A stretch of DNA of 64,000 nucleotides, taken from NCBI RefSeq assembly GCF_009659625.1, contig NZ_VOIW01000007.1:186001-250000 (forward strand). Reading direction: 5' to 3'. Origin of the DNA: Pseudomonas haemolytica. GTDB taxonomy: Bacteria; Pseudomonadota; Gammaproteobacteria; Pseudomonadales; Pseudomonadaceae. Shown here piece after piece: positions 18,742 to 28,296 of the stretch (position 1 is its first letter; every line of letters starts with the position of its first letter). The translations under genes and the position numbers were made by a program. The notes below the pieces were generated by a model that did no database searches, was not told where the DNA came from, and was given only the letters and a program-made list of their open reading frames with translations.

Positions 18742-21383
18742 CAGCGTTTCACCAATCCAGTCAAGCCGCCCGCGATCAGGGCGGCGGTATCGGCCAGTGC
18801 CACCAGCGGATCAAGTCCTGCGGGCACGGCCATGTAACGGGGTTCCCAGTCAGGCTGGAACTTGTCTTTGAAGCGGCGCAAACCTTGAAAGTTATACAGT
18901 TGCTCGCCACGGCGGAACACCATCGAGCCCAGGCGTTGGGTCAAGGGTGCGCCACGGCGGGGTTGCAGACCCGACAGCGGCACCATGCCGAGGCTGAAGC
19001 GGGCGTAGCCGTGGTTCTTATAATGTTGAATCAGGCCAACCATCATGAATTCCATGGTCAGCTTGGGTGCGTCCGGGTGGGCGCGCATCAGGTCGAGGCT
19101 GGCCAGGTCGTGGTTGTAAGTCTCGAGCAGGTTGGCGAAAGCCACCGGGCGACCTTCGAAGCGAATGATCGCGATACGGAAGTGCTTGAGGTAGTCGTCA
19201 CTGAAACGGCCCAGGGAGAAGCCCTTTTCGCGCACATTCTTACCGGTAAGCCACGCATCGGAGATGACTTTTAATTCATCCATCGGTGCCTGGCCTGGCT
19301 CGAAGATCTCCAGGGACAGACCGTCCCGGGTGCCACGGTTCCAGGTGTAGCGCAAATCCTTCATCTCTTTGCCCTTGGCTTCCAGGTCAAAGCGTTTCAG
19401 GTCGACGCGGGCTTCTTCGCCCAGCTTGATCGCAGTGAGGCCGATGTCCATGTAGTACGGCAGGTTCTCGGCACGTACCTGATAAAACACCGGGCGGGCG
19501 TGGTGGATGTCACACAGGTCACGGAACTGCCAGATCATCTCGGCGCGGGGTTGGGTCGGGCCGATCGGGTCATACAAGGCCACCAGGCTGCGCCCGCGAC
19601 GGGCGTACATCAGGAAGGCTTCATCGTTAGGGTGGAACAGCAGCGCCTTGTCACCGGTCAGCGCCAGGCCGCCGTCGGGTTGGGAGGAGGCCATCAGGAT
19701 TTTGGTGGCGCGCTCCAGTTCTTCAGGTGTAGGCAAGTGGATGACCGGGCGTGCAGTGCGCAGCAGCCAGGTCAGCGACACAATCACCAGCAGCACGGCG
19801 GCGCCCAGCAATGAGCGCAAGCCTCGCGGGGCGTTGGCGTCGAGGGTGAACTGCCACCACAGTTGATGGCTGTAGGGCACGTCCTGATAGGCGAACAACA
19901 GCAGCCAGATCGAAGCGCCGAGTACACAGACACTGGCCACCAGGTACAGCGGCGAGAACGGCAACTCGGTCAGGCGGCTGGCGCGGTAGAACGAGCGACG
20001 GAAGATTGCCAGCAGCACCGCCGTCATGGTCATCAGGCTGGCTTCTTCCCAGTCGAAGCCTTTAAGCAGCGAGAGCAGGGCACCCACCAGCAGCAGCACC
20101 ATGGTCAGCATCCAGGCTGCCGACAAACGTCGACGCAGGCCCTGGGCGAGCAGCAGGCACAACACGCCGATCAGGCTCGCGCCAAAGTGCGACGCGTCAA
20201 TCAGGCGGTGGGGAATCAGGAAGCCGATGTTTTCCAGGCGTGAGTCGATCTCCGGCGTGGCGCCGGAAAACAGCAGGACCACGCCGGACAAAAAAACCAG
20301 GACGGCCAGTACTGGCGCCGCCAGCCCCGAAGCCACTCGCAGGCTCTGCTGGGTCTGGAACAGGCGCTGTGCCTCGTTGACCAGCAGGAACACACAGGCG
20401 ATCAGCAGCGGCAGCACCACGTAGATCATCCGGTACAGCAGCAAGGCAGCAGCCAGAGGCGCGGCACCGAGTTTGTCGGCGAAGGCTGCCAGCAGGATCG
20501 CTTCGAACACACCCACGCCGCCCGGTACATGGCTGAGCACACCGGCGGCCAGGGCCAGCAGGTACACCAGCAGGAATGGACCGAAGGGTGGTGCTTCCGG
20601 CAAGAGCAGATAAAGGACGGTGGCGGCAGCGGCGACGTCCAGGGCGGTGATGATCAGTTGCACGAAGGTCAGGCGCCGACCGGGCAGGCGCAATGTACGG
20701 CGCCCGGCCTTGACCAGCAGGTTGTCGGGGTAGGGTTGTTCCGGCAGGCGGCGGCGATAGATGCCGATGCACAATGCGGCTGACAATAGCAGCACGGCGC
20801 CGGCGACGCCGCCGAGCAGGCTTTGCGGTAAATGCAGGTAAGTGGAGGCTGCCGGCAGGTTGCTCAATGTGGCCAATGCGGCCAGTGGCGGCAGGGCGCA
20901 GCCCAGGGCCAGGCTGGCGAACACCGTCATGTGCGCCACTTCCGACGCGCCGATGCCATGGCGTGCATATAAACGGTAGCGCACCGAACCGCCCGAGAGC
21001 ATCGACAAGCCAATGGCGTTGCCGATGGCAAAAGCGGTGAAGCCACCCAGGGCCAGGGTCTTGGCGGGCAACTTCACCCCGGCATAACGTGCGCCGGAGA
21101 ATTCATAGCCGAGCAGGATAATGAAGCCGGCGACCGCCGCCGCAAATGCACCGAGCAAGGCTGGCTTGGGCACTTCCAGAATCGAATCGTGAAGGGCGTA
21201 GAGGTCCAGTTCCAACAGCAGGTGTCGGCAGGCGATCAAGGCGATTGCAAACAACAGCAGCGTAACGGCCAGGCCGATGGGTTGCCGGTACTTGCTCAAC
21301 AGCTCCAGCCAACGCAAACGGGTGGGGGCGATTGGTTGTTCCGCTGTGACGGTGTCGTGTGGTTCAGACGAGTTGGCGCGCAT
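18741..21383 (-). CDS. mprF: MprF aminoacyl-phosphatidylglycerol synthase/flippase
   Basis: 880 residues from ATG 21383, which has GAGG 6 bases upstream; a TTG one codon earlier is too close to that site. The N-terminal ~550 residues are many membrane helices (flippase and DUF-like part). The C-terminal ~330 residues are the cytosolic tRNA-dependent synthase domain (DUF2156/GNAT-like), with EFMMVGLIQHYKNHGYARFS and LYNFQGLRRFKDKFQP. It transfers lysine or alanine from tRNA to phosphatidylglycerol, lowering the negative surface charge; the P. aeruginosa homologue uses alanine (family knowledge). First gene of the operon with the hydrolase. Confidence 0.93.
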   Translation of the reverse strand: MRANSSEPHDTVTAEQPIAPTRLRWLELLSKYRQPIGLAVTLLLFAIALIACRHLLLELDLYALHDSILEVPKPALLGAFAAAVAGFIILLGYEFSGARYAGVKLPAKTLALGGFTAFAIGNAIGLSMLSGGSVRYRLYARHGIGASEVAHMTVFASLALGCALPPLAALATLSNLPAASTYLHLPQSLLGGVAGAVLLLSAALCIGIYRRRLPEQPYPDNLLVKAGRRTLRLPGRRLTFVQLIITALDVAAAATVLYLLLPEAPPFGPFLLVYLLALAAGVLSHVPGGVGVFEAILLAAFADKLGAAPLAAALLLYRMIYVVLPLLIACVFLLVNEAQRLFQTQQSLRVASGLAAPVLAVLVFLSGVVLLFSGATPEIDSRLENIGFLIPHRLIDASHFGASLIGVLCLLLAQGLRRRLSAAWMLTMVLLLVGALLSLLKGFDWEEASLMTMTAVLLAIFRRSFYRASRLTELPFSPLYLVASVCVLGASIWLLLFAYQDVPYSHQLWWQFTLDANAPRGLRSLLGAAVLLVIVSLTWLLRTARPVIHLPTPEELERATKILMASSQPDGGLALTGDKALLFHPNDEAFLMYARRGRSLVALYDPIGPTQPRAEMIWQFRDLCDIHHARPVFYQVRAENLPYYMDIGLTAIKLGEEARVDLKRFDLEAKGKEMKDLRYTWNRGTRDGLSLEIFEPGQAPMDELKVISDAWLTGKNVREKGFSLGRFSDDYLKHFRIAIIRFEGRPVAFANLLETYNHDLASLDLMRAHPDAPKLTMEFMMVGLIQHYKNHGYARFSLGMVPLSGLQPRRGAPLTQRLGSMVFRRGEQLYNFQGLRRFKDKFQPDWEPRYMAVPAGLDPLVALADTAALIAGGLTGLVKR

Positions 21384-21624
21384 CAATCACCTCGTGGATT
21401 GTGCGCGACAGGATGGAGGTATCCAGCCAAGTTACCAATCCCTATGGACAAAATAATTACAAATATTAACGCGGATCGCCGGGTGCGGCGACTGCGGCCA
21501 TTGGTCGTAGAGGGTAGCGCTTGAGCATTGAGCATAGCGTGCAGTGAGATGGACTCCACAAACCCTGTGCGGTTTCATGAAAGATGCCATGCCATTGTTT
21601 CAGAAGAACTTTTTCACCGGATAC

Positions 21625-21656
21625 AAAAAAGGCCACTCTTTCGAGTAGCCTTTTTT
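21625..21656 (-). terminator. Terminator of the downstream tRNA-fMet copy
   Basis: On the minus strand GGCTACTC-GAAA-GAGTGGCC is followed by TTTTTT: an 8-bp stem with a GAAA tetraloop. It starts 7 bases after the tRNA CCA end. Confidence 0.9.
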
Positions 21657-21662
21657 GATGTT

Positions 21663-21739
<77 letters not shown>

Positions 21740-21877
21740 TCTGTGGGCGGCATTCTACAGCCCAGCGGCAGGGTGTCAACCGTTAATGCGCCGATGGCGT
21801 AAATAAGCGCTAATTATTCTGAAATCAAGGCCTTGGCCGCATTTTGCAGAAGCGGCGGATGAAAAACAGGCGCGCAC

Positions 21878-21909
21878 AAAAAAGGCCACTCTTTCGAGTA
21901 GCCTTTTTT
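21878..21909 (-). terminator. Terminator of the upstream tRNA-fMet copy
   Basis: Identical to the terminator at 21625-21656: 8-bp stem, GAAA loop and six T on the minus strand. Confidence 0.9.
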
Positions 21910-21915
21910 GATGTT

Positions 21916-21992
<77 letters not shown>

Positions 21993-22209
21993 TCTGTGTG
22001 TCGGCATTCTACAGAGGAACGCGGGTGTGTCAACCTGTGAATCAAAGAAAAGCGCTTGTGGTTCAATCGGTTAGCTCTCCAATGCGAGGTCGTGAACCGC
22101 TCGGGACCAGTCAGGCCAAGGCTTTCAGCTCTATCGGAAGGCTAAATTCGATTGAGAAAATAAATTCATCCGGGAAATTTCTTACCACTTGGAAGGAAGA
22201 ATCAAACTA

Positions 22210-22225
22210 CTGGTGCTATATACAG
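22210..22225 (+). promoter_or_regulatory. LexA (SOS) box upstream of dinB
   Basis: CTGGTGCTATATACAG fits the CTG-N10-CAG LexA operator with the TATATA-rich right half. It lies 45 bases before the chosen dinB start, as expected for an SOS-induced polymerase. The ~215 bases between the tRNA and this box hold no gene that I can support. Confidence 0.8.
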
Positions 22226-22270
22226 GGGTGAATGCGATACTGCCCACCCGTTGGTTCACACCCCGTTTAT

Positions 22271-23329
22271 ATGACGCAGCGCAAAATCATCCACGTCGAC
22301 TGTGATTGCTTCTACGCCGCCATCGAGATGCGCGACGACCCGAGCCTGGCGCAAAAGCCGTTGGCCGTCGGCGGCTCGGCTGATCGTCGGGGGGTGATCG
22401 CCACCTGCAACTACGAAGCGCGGGCGTACGGGGTTCGTTCCGCCATGTCGTCGCGCCACGCCTTGAAGCTGTGCCCGGACCTGACCATCGTCAAGCCGCG
22501 CATGGATGCCTATAAAGAAGCGTCCAAGGAAATCCAGACGATCTTCCGCGACTACACCGACTTGATCGAGCCGTTGTCGCTGGATGAAGCCTACCTCGAC
22601 GTCTCTGACAGCCCGCATTTTGGCGGCAGTGCCACGCGTATTGCCCAGGACATCCGTCGGCGGGTCTCCAACCAGCTGCATATCACCGTGTCTGCCGGGG
22701 TGGCGCCGAACAAGTTTTTGGCCAAGATTGCCAGCGACTGGAAAAAACCCAACGGCCTATTCGTGATTACCCCGGACCAGGTCGAAGACTTTGTGTCGAT
22801 ATTGCCGGTGAGCAAATTGCATGGGGTCGGCAAGGTAACCGCAGACAAGCTGGCGCGCCTGGGCATCGAAGACTGCCTGCAGTTGCGCGAGTGGAACAAA
22901 TTGGCGCTGGTGCGCGAATTCGGCAGTTTTGGCGAGCGCCTCTGGAGCCTGGCCCGTGGGATTGATGATCGCGTGGTGCAGAACGACAGCCGTCGACAGT
23001 CCATCAGTGTGGAAAATACCTACGATGTGGATTTGCCGGATCTTTCAAGCTGCCTGGCGAAACTGCCCGAGCTGATGGAAACCCTGGCTGGACGCATTGC
23101 GCGTATAGACAGTAGCTACCGGGCGGGCAAGCCGTTCGTCAAAGTGAAGTTTCATGACTTTACCCAGACCACCTTGGAGCAAGCCGGGGCAGGGCGGGAT
23201 CTGGAAAGTTATCAACAGTTGCTGACCCAGGCGTTCAATCGCGGGGGGAAGCCAGTGCGATTGTTGGGAATTGGCGTGCGCTTGCTGGACCTAAGCGGCG
23301 GCAATGAACAGTTAGAGTTCTCCTGGTAG
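22271..23329 (+). CDS. dinB: DNA polymerase IV (Y-family)
   Basis: Error-prone translesion polymerase of the SOS response. ATG 22271 gives 352 residues and the standard N-terminus MTQRKIIHVDCDCFYAAIE. An in-frame ATG at 22232 would add 13 unlike residues and sit almost on the LexA box. Metal ligands are D10 and the D105-E106 pair in LSLDEAYLDVS. The helix-hairpin-helix part (KLHGVGKVTADKLARLGI) and little-finger domain are complete. The C-terminus does not end in an obvious beta-clamp motif. It converges with the lipoprotein gene over a REPIN. Confidence 0.95.
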   Translation: MTQRKIIHVDCDCFYAAIEMRDDPSLAQKPLAVGGSADRRGVIATCNYEARAYGVRSAMSSRHALKLCPDLTIVKPRMDAYKEASKEIQTIFRDYTDLIEPLSLDEAYLDVSDSPHFGGSATRIAQDIRRRVSNQLHITVSAGVAPNKFLAKIASDWKKPNGLFVITPDQVEDFVSILPVSKLHGVGKVTADKLARLGIEDCLQLREWNKLALVREFGSFGERLWSLARGIDDRVVQNDSRRQSISVENTYDVDLPDLSSCLAKLPELMETLAGRIARIDSSYRAGKPFVKVKFHDFTQTTLEQAGAGRDLESYQQLLTQAFNRGGKPVRLLGIGVRLLDLSGGNEQLEFSW

Positions 23330-23346
23330 ATACCCGGATTAAAACT

Positions 23347-23438
23347 GTGGGAGGGGGTTTGCTCCCGATGGCGGTAGGTCAGTCAATGTATTCAGTGACT
23401 GAAACACCGCTATCGGGAGCAAGCCCCCTCCCACATTT
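23347..23438. repeat. REPIN between dinB and the lipoprotein gene
   Basis: Arms TGTGGGAGGGGGTTTGCTCC and its complement GGAGCAAGCCCCCTCCCACA around a ~38-base centre. The left arm carries one C-to-T change in the core. Confidence 0.88.
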
Positions 23439-23461
23439 AGATCTGCGGTAGTCCTCAGGTT

Positions 23462-24415
23462 TCAGCGTGCGCCGGGATCTGCGACAAGCCGCCCCGCATC
23501 CTTGGTCAGCGCCTGCACAAACTCCTGCTGCAACTCCGGATCATTGCGAGTCAGTTCAATCAGGCTCTGTTCCAGTTCGCTGGCTTCTTCTTCCAGGCCC
23601 AGTTCCGACAGGCGCTTGACGCGGTGTACCCACTGGTTCACTTCGTCATCTTCCAGGTCGTCGTAGATCAGGGCATGGGCTTCCAGCAATTTGCCGCGCA
23701 GGCTGTTGCTGACTGCCAGGGTCGAGTCCGTATGCACGTCGTCCTGGCCATCTTCCACGCTGATCTTCAAGGTCGTGACGCGGTTCAGGTCCTGCTCGGC
23801 GAATGGGCTGTCCAACAGGTTCAGGCGCAGTATGCCGTTGCGGTCGGTGGTCAGCTCATGGGTCTGCTTGCCGGCGCTGACCTGTACCGGGCGCTCGCTC
23901 CAGGGCAGGCTCGAATACTCCAGGCGCTTGTCACGCTGGACTTCATCGATAGCTGCCAGGTTCTGTTGCGCACGGCCGTGGGATTGCACGTTCATGAACG
24001 GGTTGATGCCGTCCACGCCGTAGCTCAGCCAGTCACGGGTCACGCTCGTGGGCAGGTTGCCGAGGGCGAAGATATTCGCAACGTTGGCGCCCACGCCGGC
24101 CACCAACGCCACTGCACCCAGCGGCATCTCATAGAGTTTGCGCCAGGGCTGGTAGGGCGTATAGCGGTCGTAACGACGGGTGACTTCGAATTCGGTGACC
24201 TCGAAGGTCTTCTGCTCATGAATGCGAACCCGGCGTTGCGGCAGCTCCAGCACTTTGGGTTCGCCTACATCGATCTGCAGGCTGTGATCGAGCAACTTAC
24301 GCTCGATCCGCTCCTCGTGCTCACTGCGTTGCGACATCTGATTGGCGCAGCCGCTGACCAGCAGGGCGCCGCACAAGGCGGCGCCCCCCAGGGCTCTGGT
24401 GTTTCGCTTGAACAT
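23462..24415 (-). CDS. Predicted lipoprotein, unknown function
   Basis: 317 residues with a signal peptide and lipobox LLVSGC (lipidated Cys at about residue 23). After charged stretches (SEHEERIERKLLDH) comes a small hydrophobic, glycine-rich segment (AVALVAGVGANVANIFALG), then a region resembling a beta-sandwich. The C-terminal ~80 residues are acidic and helical (DDLEDDEVNQWVHRVKRL). I do not recognise a named family. It starts 20 bases after the proS stop on the same strand, with AGAGAAG as ribosome site, so it is probably co-transcribed with proS. Confidence 0.72.
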   Translation of the reverse strand: MFKRNTRALGGAALCGALLVSGCANQMSQRSEHEERIERKLLDHSLQIDVGEPKVLELPQRRVRIHEQKTFEVTEFEVTRRYDRYTPYQPWRKLYEMPLGAVALVAGVGANVANIFALGNLPTSVTRDWLSYGVDGINPFMNVQSHGRAQQNLAAIDEVQRDKRLEYSSLPWSERPVQVSAGKQTHELTTDRNGILRLNLLDSPFAEQDLNRVTTLKISVEDGQDDVHTDSTLAVSNSLRGKLLEAHALIYDDLEDDEVNQWVHRVKRLSELGLEEEASELEQSLIELTRNDPELQQEFVQALTKDAGRLVADPGAR

Positions 24416-24435
24416 GACTTCTCTTGATCTGGTTT

Positions 24436-26151
24436 TCAGCGACGAATACGCGCCTGGAGGAAAGACAGCACGTCAGCCACCGGCAACGGTTGGGCTTCGG
24501 CTTCGGTCCGGCTCTTGTATTCCAGATTGCCATCGGCCAGGCCGCGGTCGCTGATCACGATCCGGTGCGGGATGCCAATCAGTTCCATGTCGGCGAACTT
24601 GATGCCCGGGCTGGTTTTCTTGTCCCGGTCATCCAGCAGCACTTCAAAACCGGCGGCCGTCAGTTCGGCGTACAGCTTGTCAGTGGCTTCGCGTACTTGC
24701 TCGGTTTCGTAGCGCAGCGGTACCAGGGCAACCTGGAATGGCGCCAGGGCGTCGCTCCAGATGATGCCTTTTTCGTCGTTGTTCTGCTCGATGGCAGCCG
24801 CAACCACGCGGGATACGCCAATACCGTAGCAGCCCATGTCCAGGGTGACTGGCTTGCCGTTCTCGCCCAGCACTTCGCACTTCATCGCCTTGCTGTACTT
24901 GTTGCCCAGCTGGAAGATGTGCCCGACTTCGATACCGCGCTTGATTTCCAGGGTGCCCTTGCCGTCCGGGCTTGGGTCACCGGCCACGACGTTACGCAGG
25001 TCGGCCACGGTCGGAACCGGCAGGTCACGCTCCCAGTTCACGCCGAAGTAGTGCTTGTCGTCGATGTTCGCGCCGATACTGAAGTCGCTCATCATCTCGA
25101 CCGAACGGTCGATGATGATTGGCAGCGGCAGATTCAGCGGGCCGAGCGAACCGGCACCGGCACCAATGGCGTCGCGCAGTTCGGCGTCGGTGGCCATGAC
25201 CAGCGGGCTGGCCACGCCAGGTTGCTGGGCAGCCTTGATTTCGTTGAGCTCGTGGTCGCCACGGATCACCAGGGCGATCAGCTTGCCTTCTTCTTCGGCG
25301 CGCACGATCAGGGTCTTGATGGTCTTTTCAATCGGCAGATTGAATTTCTCCACCAGTGCCGCGATGGTCTTGGTCTCTGGCGTATCCACCAGGCGCAGTT
25401 CCTCAGTCGGTGCTGGACGGGAAGTTTCCCGTGGCACGGCTTCGGCTTTCTCGATGTTCGCTGCGTAGTCAGAGCCGTTGCTGAACACGATATCGTCTTC
25501 GCCGGACTCGGCCAGTACATGGAACTCGTGGGAGCCGGCGCCGCCGATGGAACCGTTGTCCGCTTCAACCGGGCGGAATTTCAGGCCCAGGCGCGTGAAC
25601 ACGTTGCAGTAGGCCTTGTGCATGCGGTCGTAGGTGACCTGCAAGGAAGCCTGGTCGGCGTGGAATGAATAGGCGTCCTTCATGATGAACTCGCGGCCAC
25701 GCATCAAGCCGAAGCGTGGGCGGATTTCATCACGGAACTTGGTCTGGATCTGATACAGGTTCAGCGGCAACTGTTTATAGCTGCTCAACTCGTTGCGCAT
25801 CAGGTCGGTGATCACTTCTTCATGGGTCGGGCCAGCGCAGAAATCGCGGCCATGACGATCCTTGAAGCGCAGCAACTCAGGGCCGTACTCTTCCCAGCGC
25901 CCGGATTCCTGCCACAACTCAGCCGGTTGGGTGCTCGGCATCAACACTTCCAGAGAGCCGGCGGCGTTCATTTCTTCACGAACGATGGCTTCGACCTTGC
26001 GCATCACCTTCAAGCCCATGGGCAACCAGGTGTACAGGCCGGAGGCCAGTTTGCGGATCATACCGGCGCGCAGCATCAGCTGATGGCTGATCACAACCGC
26101 GTCGGAAGGCGTTTCTTTCTGTGTGGCGAGCAAATATTGACTGGTACGCAT
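24436..26151 (-). CDS. proS: Prolyl-tRNA synthetase, bacterial editing type
   Basis: Charges tRNA-Pro. 571 residues, the standard bacterial length. N-terminus MRTSQYLLATQKETPSDA; class II motif 2 region FRDEIRPRFGLMRGREFIMKD; an inserted YbaK-like editing domain at ~225-390 that clears Ala-tRNA-Pro; motif 3 around DMGCYGIGVSRVVAAAIEQ; and a C-terminal anticodon-binding domain (VLLDDRDKKTSPGIKFADM). Followed closely by the lipoprotein gene. Nothing unusual seen. Confidence 0.97.
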   Translation of the reverse strand: MRTSQYLLATQKETPSDAVVISHQLMLRAGMIRKLASGLYTWLPMGLKVMRKVEAIVREEMNAAGSLEVLMPSTQPAELWQESGRWEEYGPELLRFKDRHGRDFCAGPTHEEVITDLMRNELSSYKQLPLNLYQIQTKFRDEIRPRFGLMRGREFIMKDAYSFHADQASLQVTYDRMHKAYCNVFTRLGLKFRPVEADNGSIGGAGSHEFHVLAESGEDDIVFSNGSDYAANIEKAEAVPRETSRPAPTEELRLVDTPETKTIAALVEKFNLPIEKTIKTLIVRAEEEGKLIALVIRGDHELNEIKAAQQPGVASPLVMATDAELRDAIGAGAGSLGPLNLPLPIIIDRSVEMMSDFSIGANIDDKHYFGVNWERDLPVPTVADLRNVVAGDPSPDGKGTLEIKRGIEVGHIFQLGNKYSKAMKCEVLGENGKPVTLDMGCYGIGVSRVVAAAIEQNNDEKGIIWSDALAPFQVALVPLRYETEQVREATDKLYAELTAAGFEVLLDDRDKKTSPGIKFADMELIGIPHRIVISDRGLADGNLEYKSRTEAEAQPLPVADVLSFLQARIRR

Positions 26152-26260
26152 GGTAGGCCGTTGTCGGTTGCTTGGACTTGAAATGACTTGGGATTGTACG
26201 GGCGGTTGCTGCCGGAGTACAGGCGTGACATTGCGGGGGGATCTGACTATTGGAGATCCA

Positions 26261-26354
26261 AATGTGGGAGGGGGCTTGCCCCCGATGGCGGTGGGTCAGC
26301 TAAGTATCTTATAACTGACGCACTGCTAATCGGGGGCAAGCCCCCTCCCACATT
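26261..26354. repeat. REPIN (TTGCCCCCGAT type) between proS and ampG
   Basis: Arms AATGTGGGAGGGGGCTTGCC and GGCAAGCCCCCTCCCACATT around a ~54-base centre. It uses the CCCCC core rather than the TCCC core of the recJ-side element. It begins 12 bases beyond the ampG stop. Confidence 0.9.
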
Positions 26355-26366
26355 GACCGAGTCGTA

Positions 26367-27899
26367 TCAGTCGTCTTGTGTTGGACTCAACCGAATCCGC
26401 CGATTCTCCTGGAACCAGTGCAACGCAATCAGGAACAACGTCGGCACACCCAGCAAACAGGTGATCAGGAAGAAATTGTGGTACCCGAACTTCTCCACCA
26501 TCACCCCTGAATACCCGCCGATCAAGCGTGGCAGCAACAGCATGATCGAGCTGAGCAGTGCGTATTGGGTGGCGGAGAACTTGAGGTTGGTCAGGCTCGA
26601 CAGGTAGGCGACAAACGCAGAAGTCGCCATGCCCGAGCTGAAGTTATCCAGGGAAATGGTGACGATCAGCATCTGCAGGTCGGGGCCCATGTCGGCGAGC
26701 ATCACGAACAGCAGGTTGGTGCCGGCCGAGGCCACGCCGCCGATAAACAGGATCGGCAAGATCCCGAACCGCACGATCAACAGGCCGCCCATGCCGGCGC
26801 CGAGCAACGTCATGATCAGGCCGAAGATCTTGCTCACCCCGGCGATCTGGTCCTTGGTAAAGCCCTGGTCGATGTAGAACACGTTGGCCATCACGCCCAT
26901 GACCGTATCGGACATGCGGTAGGTGGCAATCAGCCCGAGCAGCAGCAGCGCCTGCCACCGGTAACGCAGGATAAAGTCATTGACCGGCGTCAGTACTGGC
27001 GCCAAGCCCCGGCGACCCATGGCTGACAGGCAGAGCGTAGTGAGGGTGATATAGAGGATGGCGCGCAGGAACGCGCGGTCTTCCATCAGCAGTTCCCACA
27101 GGCTCACGCCCTGGAACAGCACGCTGGCAAAGTCGGTGTTGTAGAGCTGGGTGAACATCGCCGGCACCGACACCAGCAGCACGATCAGTACGAACACCGA
27201 CACCAGTTGGTGCGCGAAGCTGTAGCGACCGGCCTGCAACTGGGTGCGCAGGGGCACATCGGGTTCACGCATGAGCAAGGTGGTCAGCAGCGCCGGAATC
27301 ATCAACACGCCGAACAGCACATACGTGCCGGTCCAGGCCGAGTGTTTGTAGTTGAAGCCGGTGGAACCGAAGCCTTCGGCAAAGAACAGCGCCCCGGCCG
27401 TGGCCAGCAGCGCGGCAATGCGATAACCAGACATGTAGCTCGCGGCCAGGGCGGCCTGGCGGCTGTCGTCGGCAATTTCCAGGCGATAGGCGTCGACGGC
27501 GATGTCCTGCGTGGCCGACGCAAAAGCGACGACCACCGCAATGGCGATCAACCAGGACAGGTGCTTTTGCGGGTCACAGAAGCCCATGCCGATCAATCCG
27601 AGGATCACCAGCGATTGGGCGAGTACCAGCCAGGAGCGACGACGCCCCAGTTTGCCGAGCAACGGCAGGCGCCATTGGTCGAGCAGCGGCGACCAGACCC
27701 ATTTGAAGGCGTAGGCCAGACCGATCAGGCTCGCGTAGCCGATGGTCTCGCGGGCCACACCGGCTTCACGCAGCCACACGGAAAGCGTCGAGAACACCAA
27801 CATATAAGGCATGCCGGCGGCGAAACCGAGCAACAACAGCACTAACGTCGAGGGGCTGGCATAGGCGGCGAGCGCGGCGCGCCAGGTTTTACGGGGCAT
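26367..27899 (-). CDS. ampG: AmpG-family muropeptide permease (MFS)
   Basis: Imports GlcNAc-anhydroMurNAc peptides for cell-wall recycling, thereby influencing ampC beta-lactamase induction. 510 residues with about 14 hydrophobic helices. The N-terminal LVLLLLGFAAGMPYMLVFSTLSVWLREAGV is characteristic of AmpG (spread over residues ~18-50), as are SATQDIAVDAYRLEI and SSGMATSAFVAYLSSL. No regulator or beta-lactamase lies beside it. Some pseudomonads carry two such permeases, so a paralogue elsewhere is possible. Confidence 0.92.
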   Translation of the reverse strand: MPRKTWRAALAAYASPSTLVLLLLGFAAGMPYMLVFSTLSVWLREAGVARETIGYASLIGLAYAFKWVWSPLLDQWRLPLLGKLGRRRSWLVLAQSLVILGLIGMGFCDPQKHLSWLIAIAVVVAFASATQDIAVDAYRLEIADDSRQAALAASYMSGYRIAALLATAGALFFAEGFGSTGFNYKHSAWTGTYVLFGVLMIPALLTTLLMREPDVPLRTQLQAGRYSFAHQLVSVFVLIVLLVSVPAMFTQLYNTDFASVLFQGVSLWELLMEDRAFLRAILYITLTTLCLSAMGRRGLAPVLTPVNDFILRYRWQALLLLGLIATYRMSDTVMGVMANVFYIDQGFTKDQIAGVSKIFGLIMTLLGAGMGGLLIVRFGILPILFIGGVASAGTNLLFVMLADMGPDLQMLIVTISLDNFSSGMATSAFVAYLSSLTNLKFSATQYALLSSIMLLLPRLIGGYSGVMVEKFGYHNFFLITCLLGVPTLFLIALHWFQENRRIRLSPTQDD

Positions 27900-27942
27900 G
27901 GGCTGGAGTCTGCCTCAGGTTTGCGGAAACAAAGCGCGCACT

Positions 27943-28296
27943 CTAACCGCTGTGCTCTACCGGGCGCCAGCCATGACGCTGAATATCCACGCGATTGTTC
28001 AGGATAGTGACGCCTTCGCTACGCAAACGCGCACGTTGTTCGTCACCCGAGGCACTGCCCACCGGCAGGCTTATCCGACCGCCGGCACCCAGCACTCGAT
28101 GCCAGGGCAATCGGGTGCCCTCGGGTAACTGGCTCAGGGTGCGCCCGACCCAGCGGGCAGCGCGGCCCAGCCCCGCCAAGTGGGCCAGCTCGCCGTAACT
28201 CACCACACAGCCGGCTGGCACCTGCGCCAACGTCAGGTACAAGGCTGTGCGGCGCATCTCGGCGGGGCTTTGCGGTGTATCGGCAGGTGGGTTCAC
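27943..28296 (-). CDS. Alkyltransferase-like (ATL) protein, MGMT fold without the acceptor cysteine
   Basis: 117 residues holding the O6-alkylguanine-DNA-alkyltransferase C-terminal fold: YLTLAQVPAGCVVSYGELA, then RAARWVGRTLSQLPEG. The active PCHR motif reads PWHR, so the methyl-accepting cysteine is a tryptophan and the protein cannot be a methyltransferase. ATLs bind O6-alkylguanine and recruit nucleotide excision repair (family knowledge). GTG 28296 is used; an internal ATG at 28257 would remove a 13-residue tail and is possible. 43 bases upstream of ampG on the same strand. Confidence 0.88.
   Translation of the reverse strand: MNPPADTPQSPAEMRRTALYLTLAQVPAGCVVSYGELAHLAGLGRAARWVGRTLSQLPEGTRLPWHRVLGAGGRISLPVGSASGDEQRARLRSEGVTILNNRVDIQRHGWRPVEHSG

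Noticed and set aside
22015..22209. Possible integration site or short gene between the tRNA and dinB
   Set aside because: No tRNA 3'-end repeat other than the duplicate, no integrase, and no open frame with a ribosome site.
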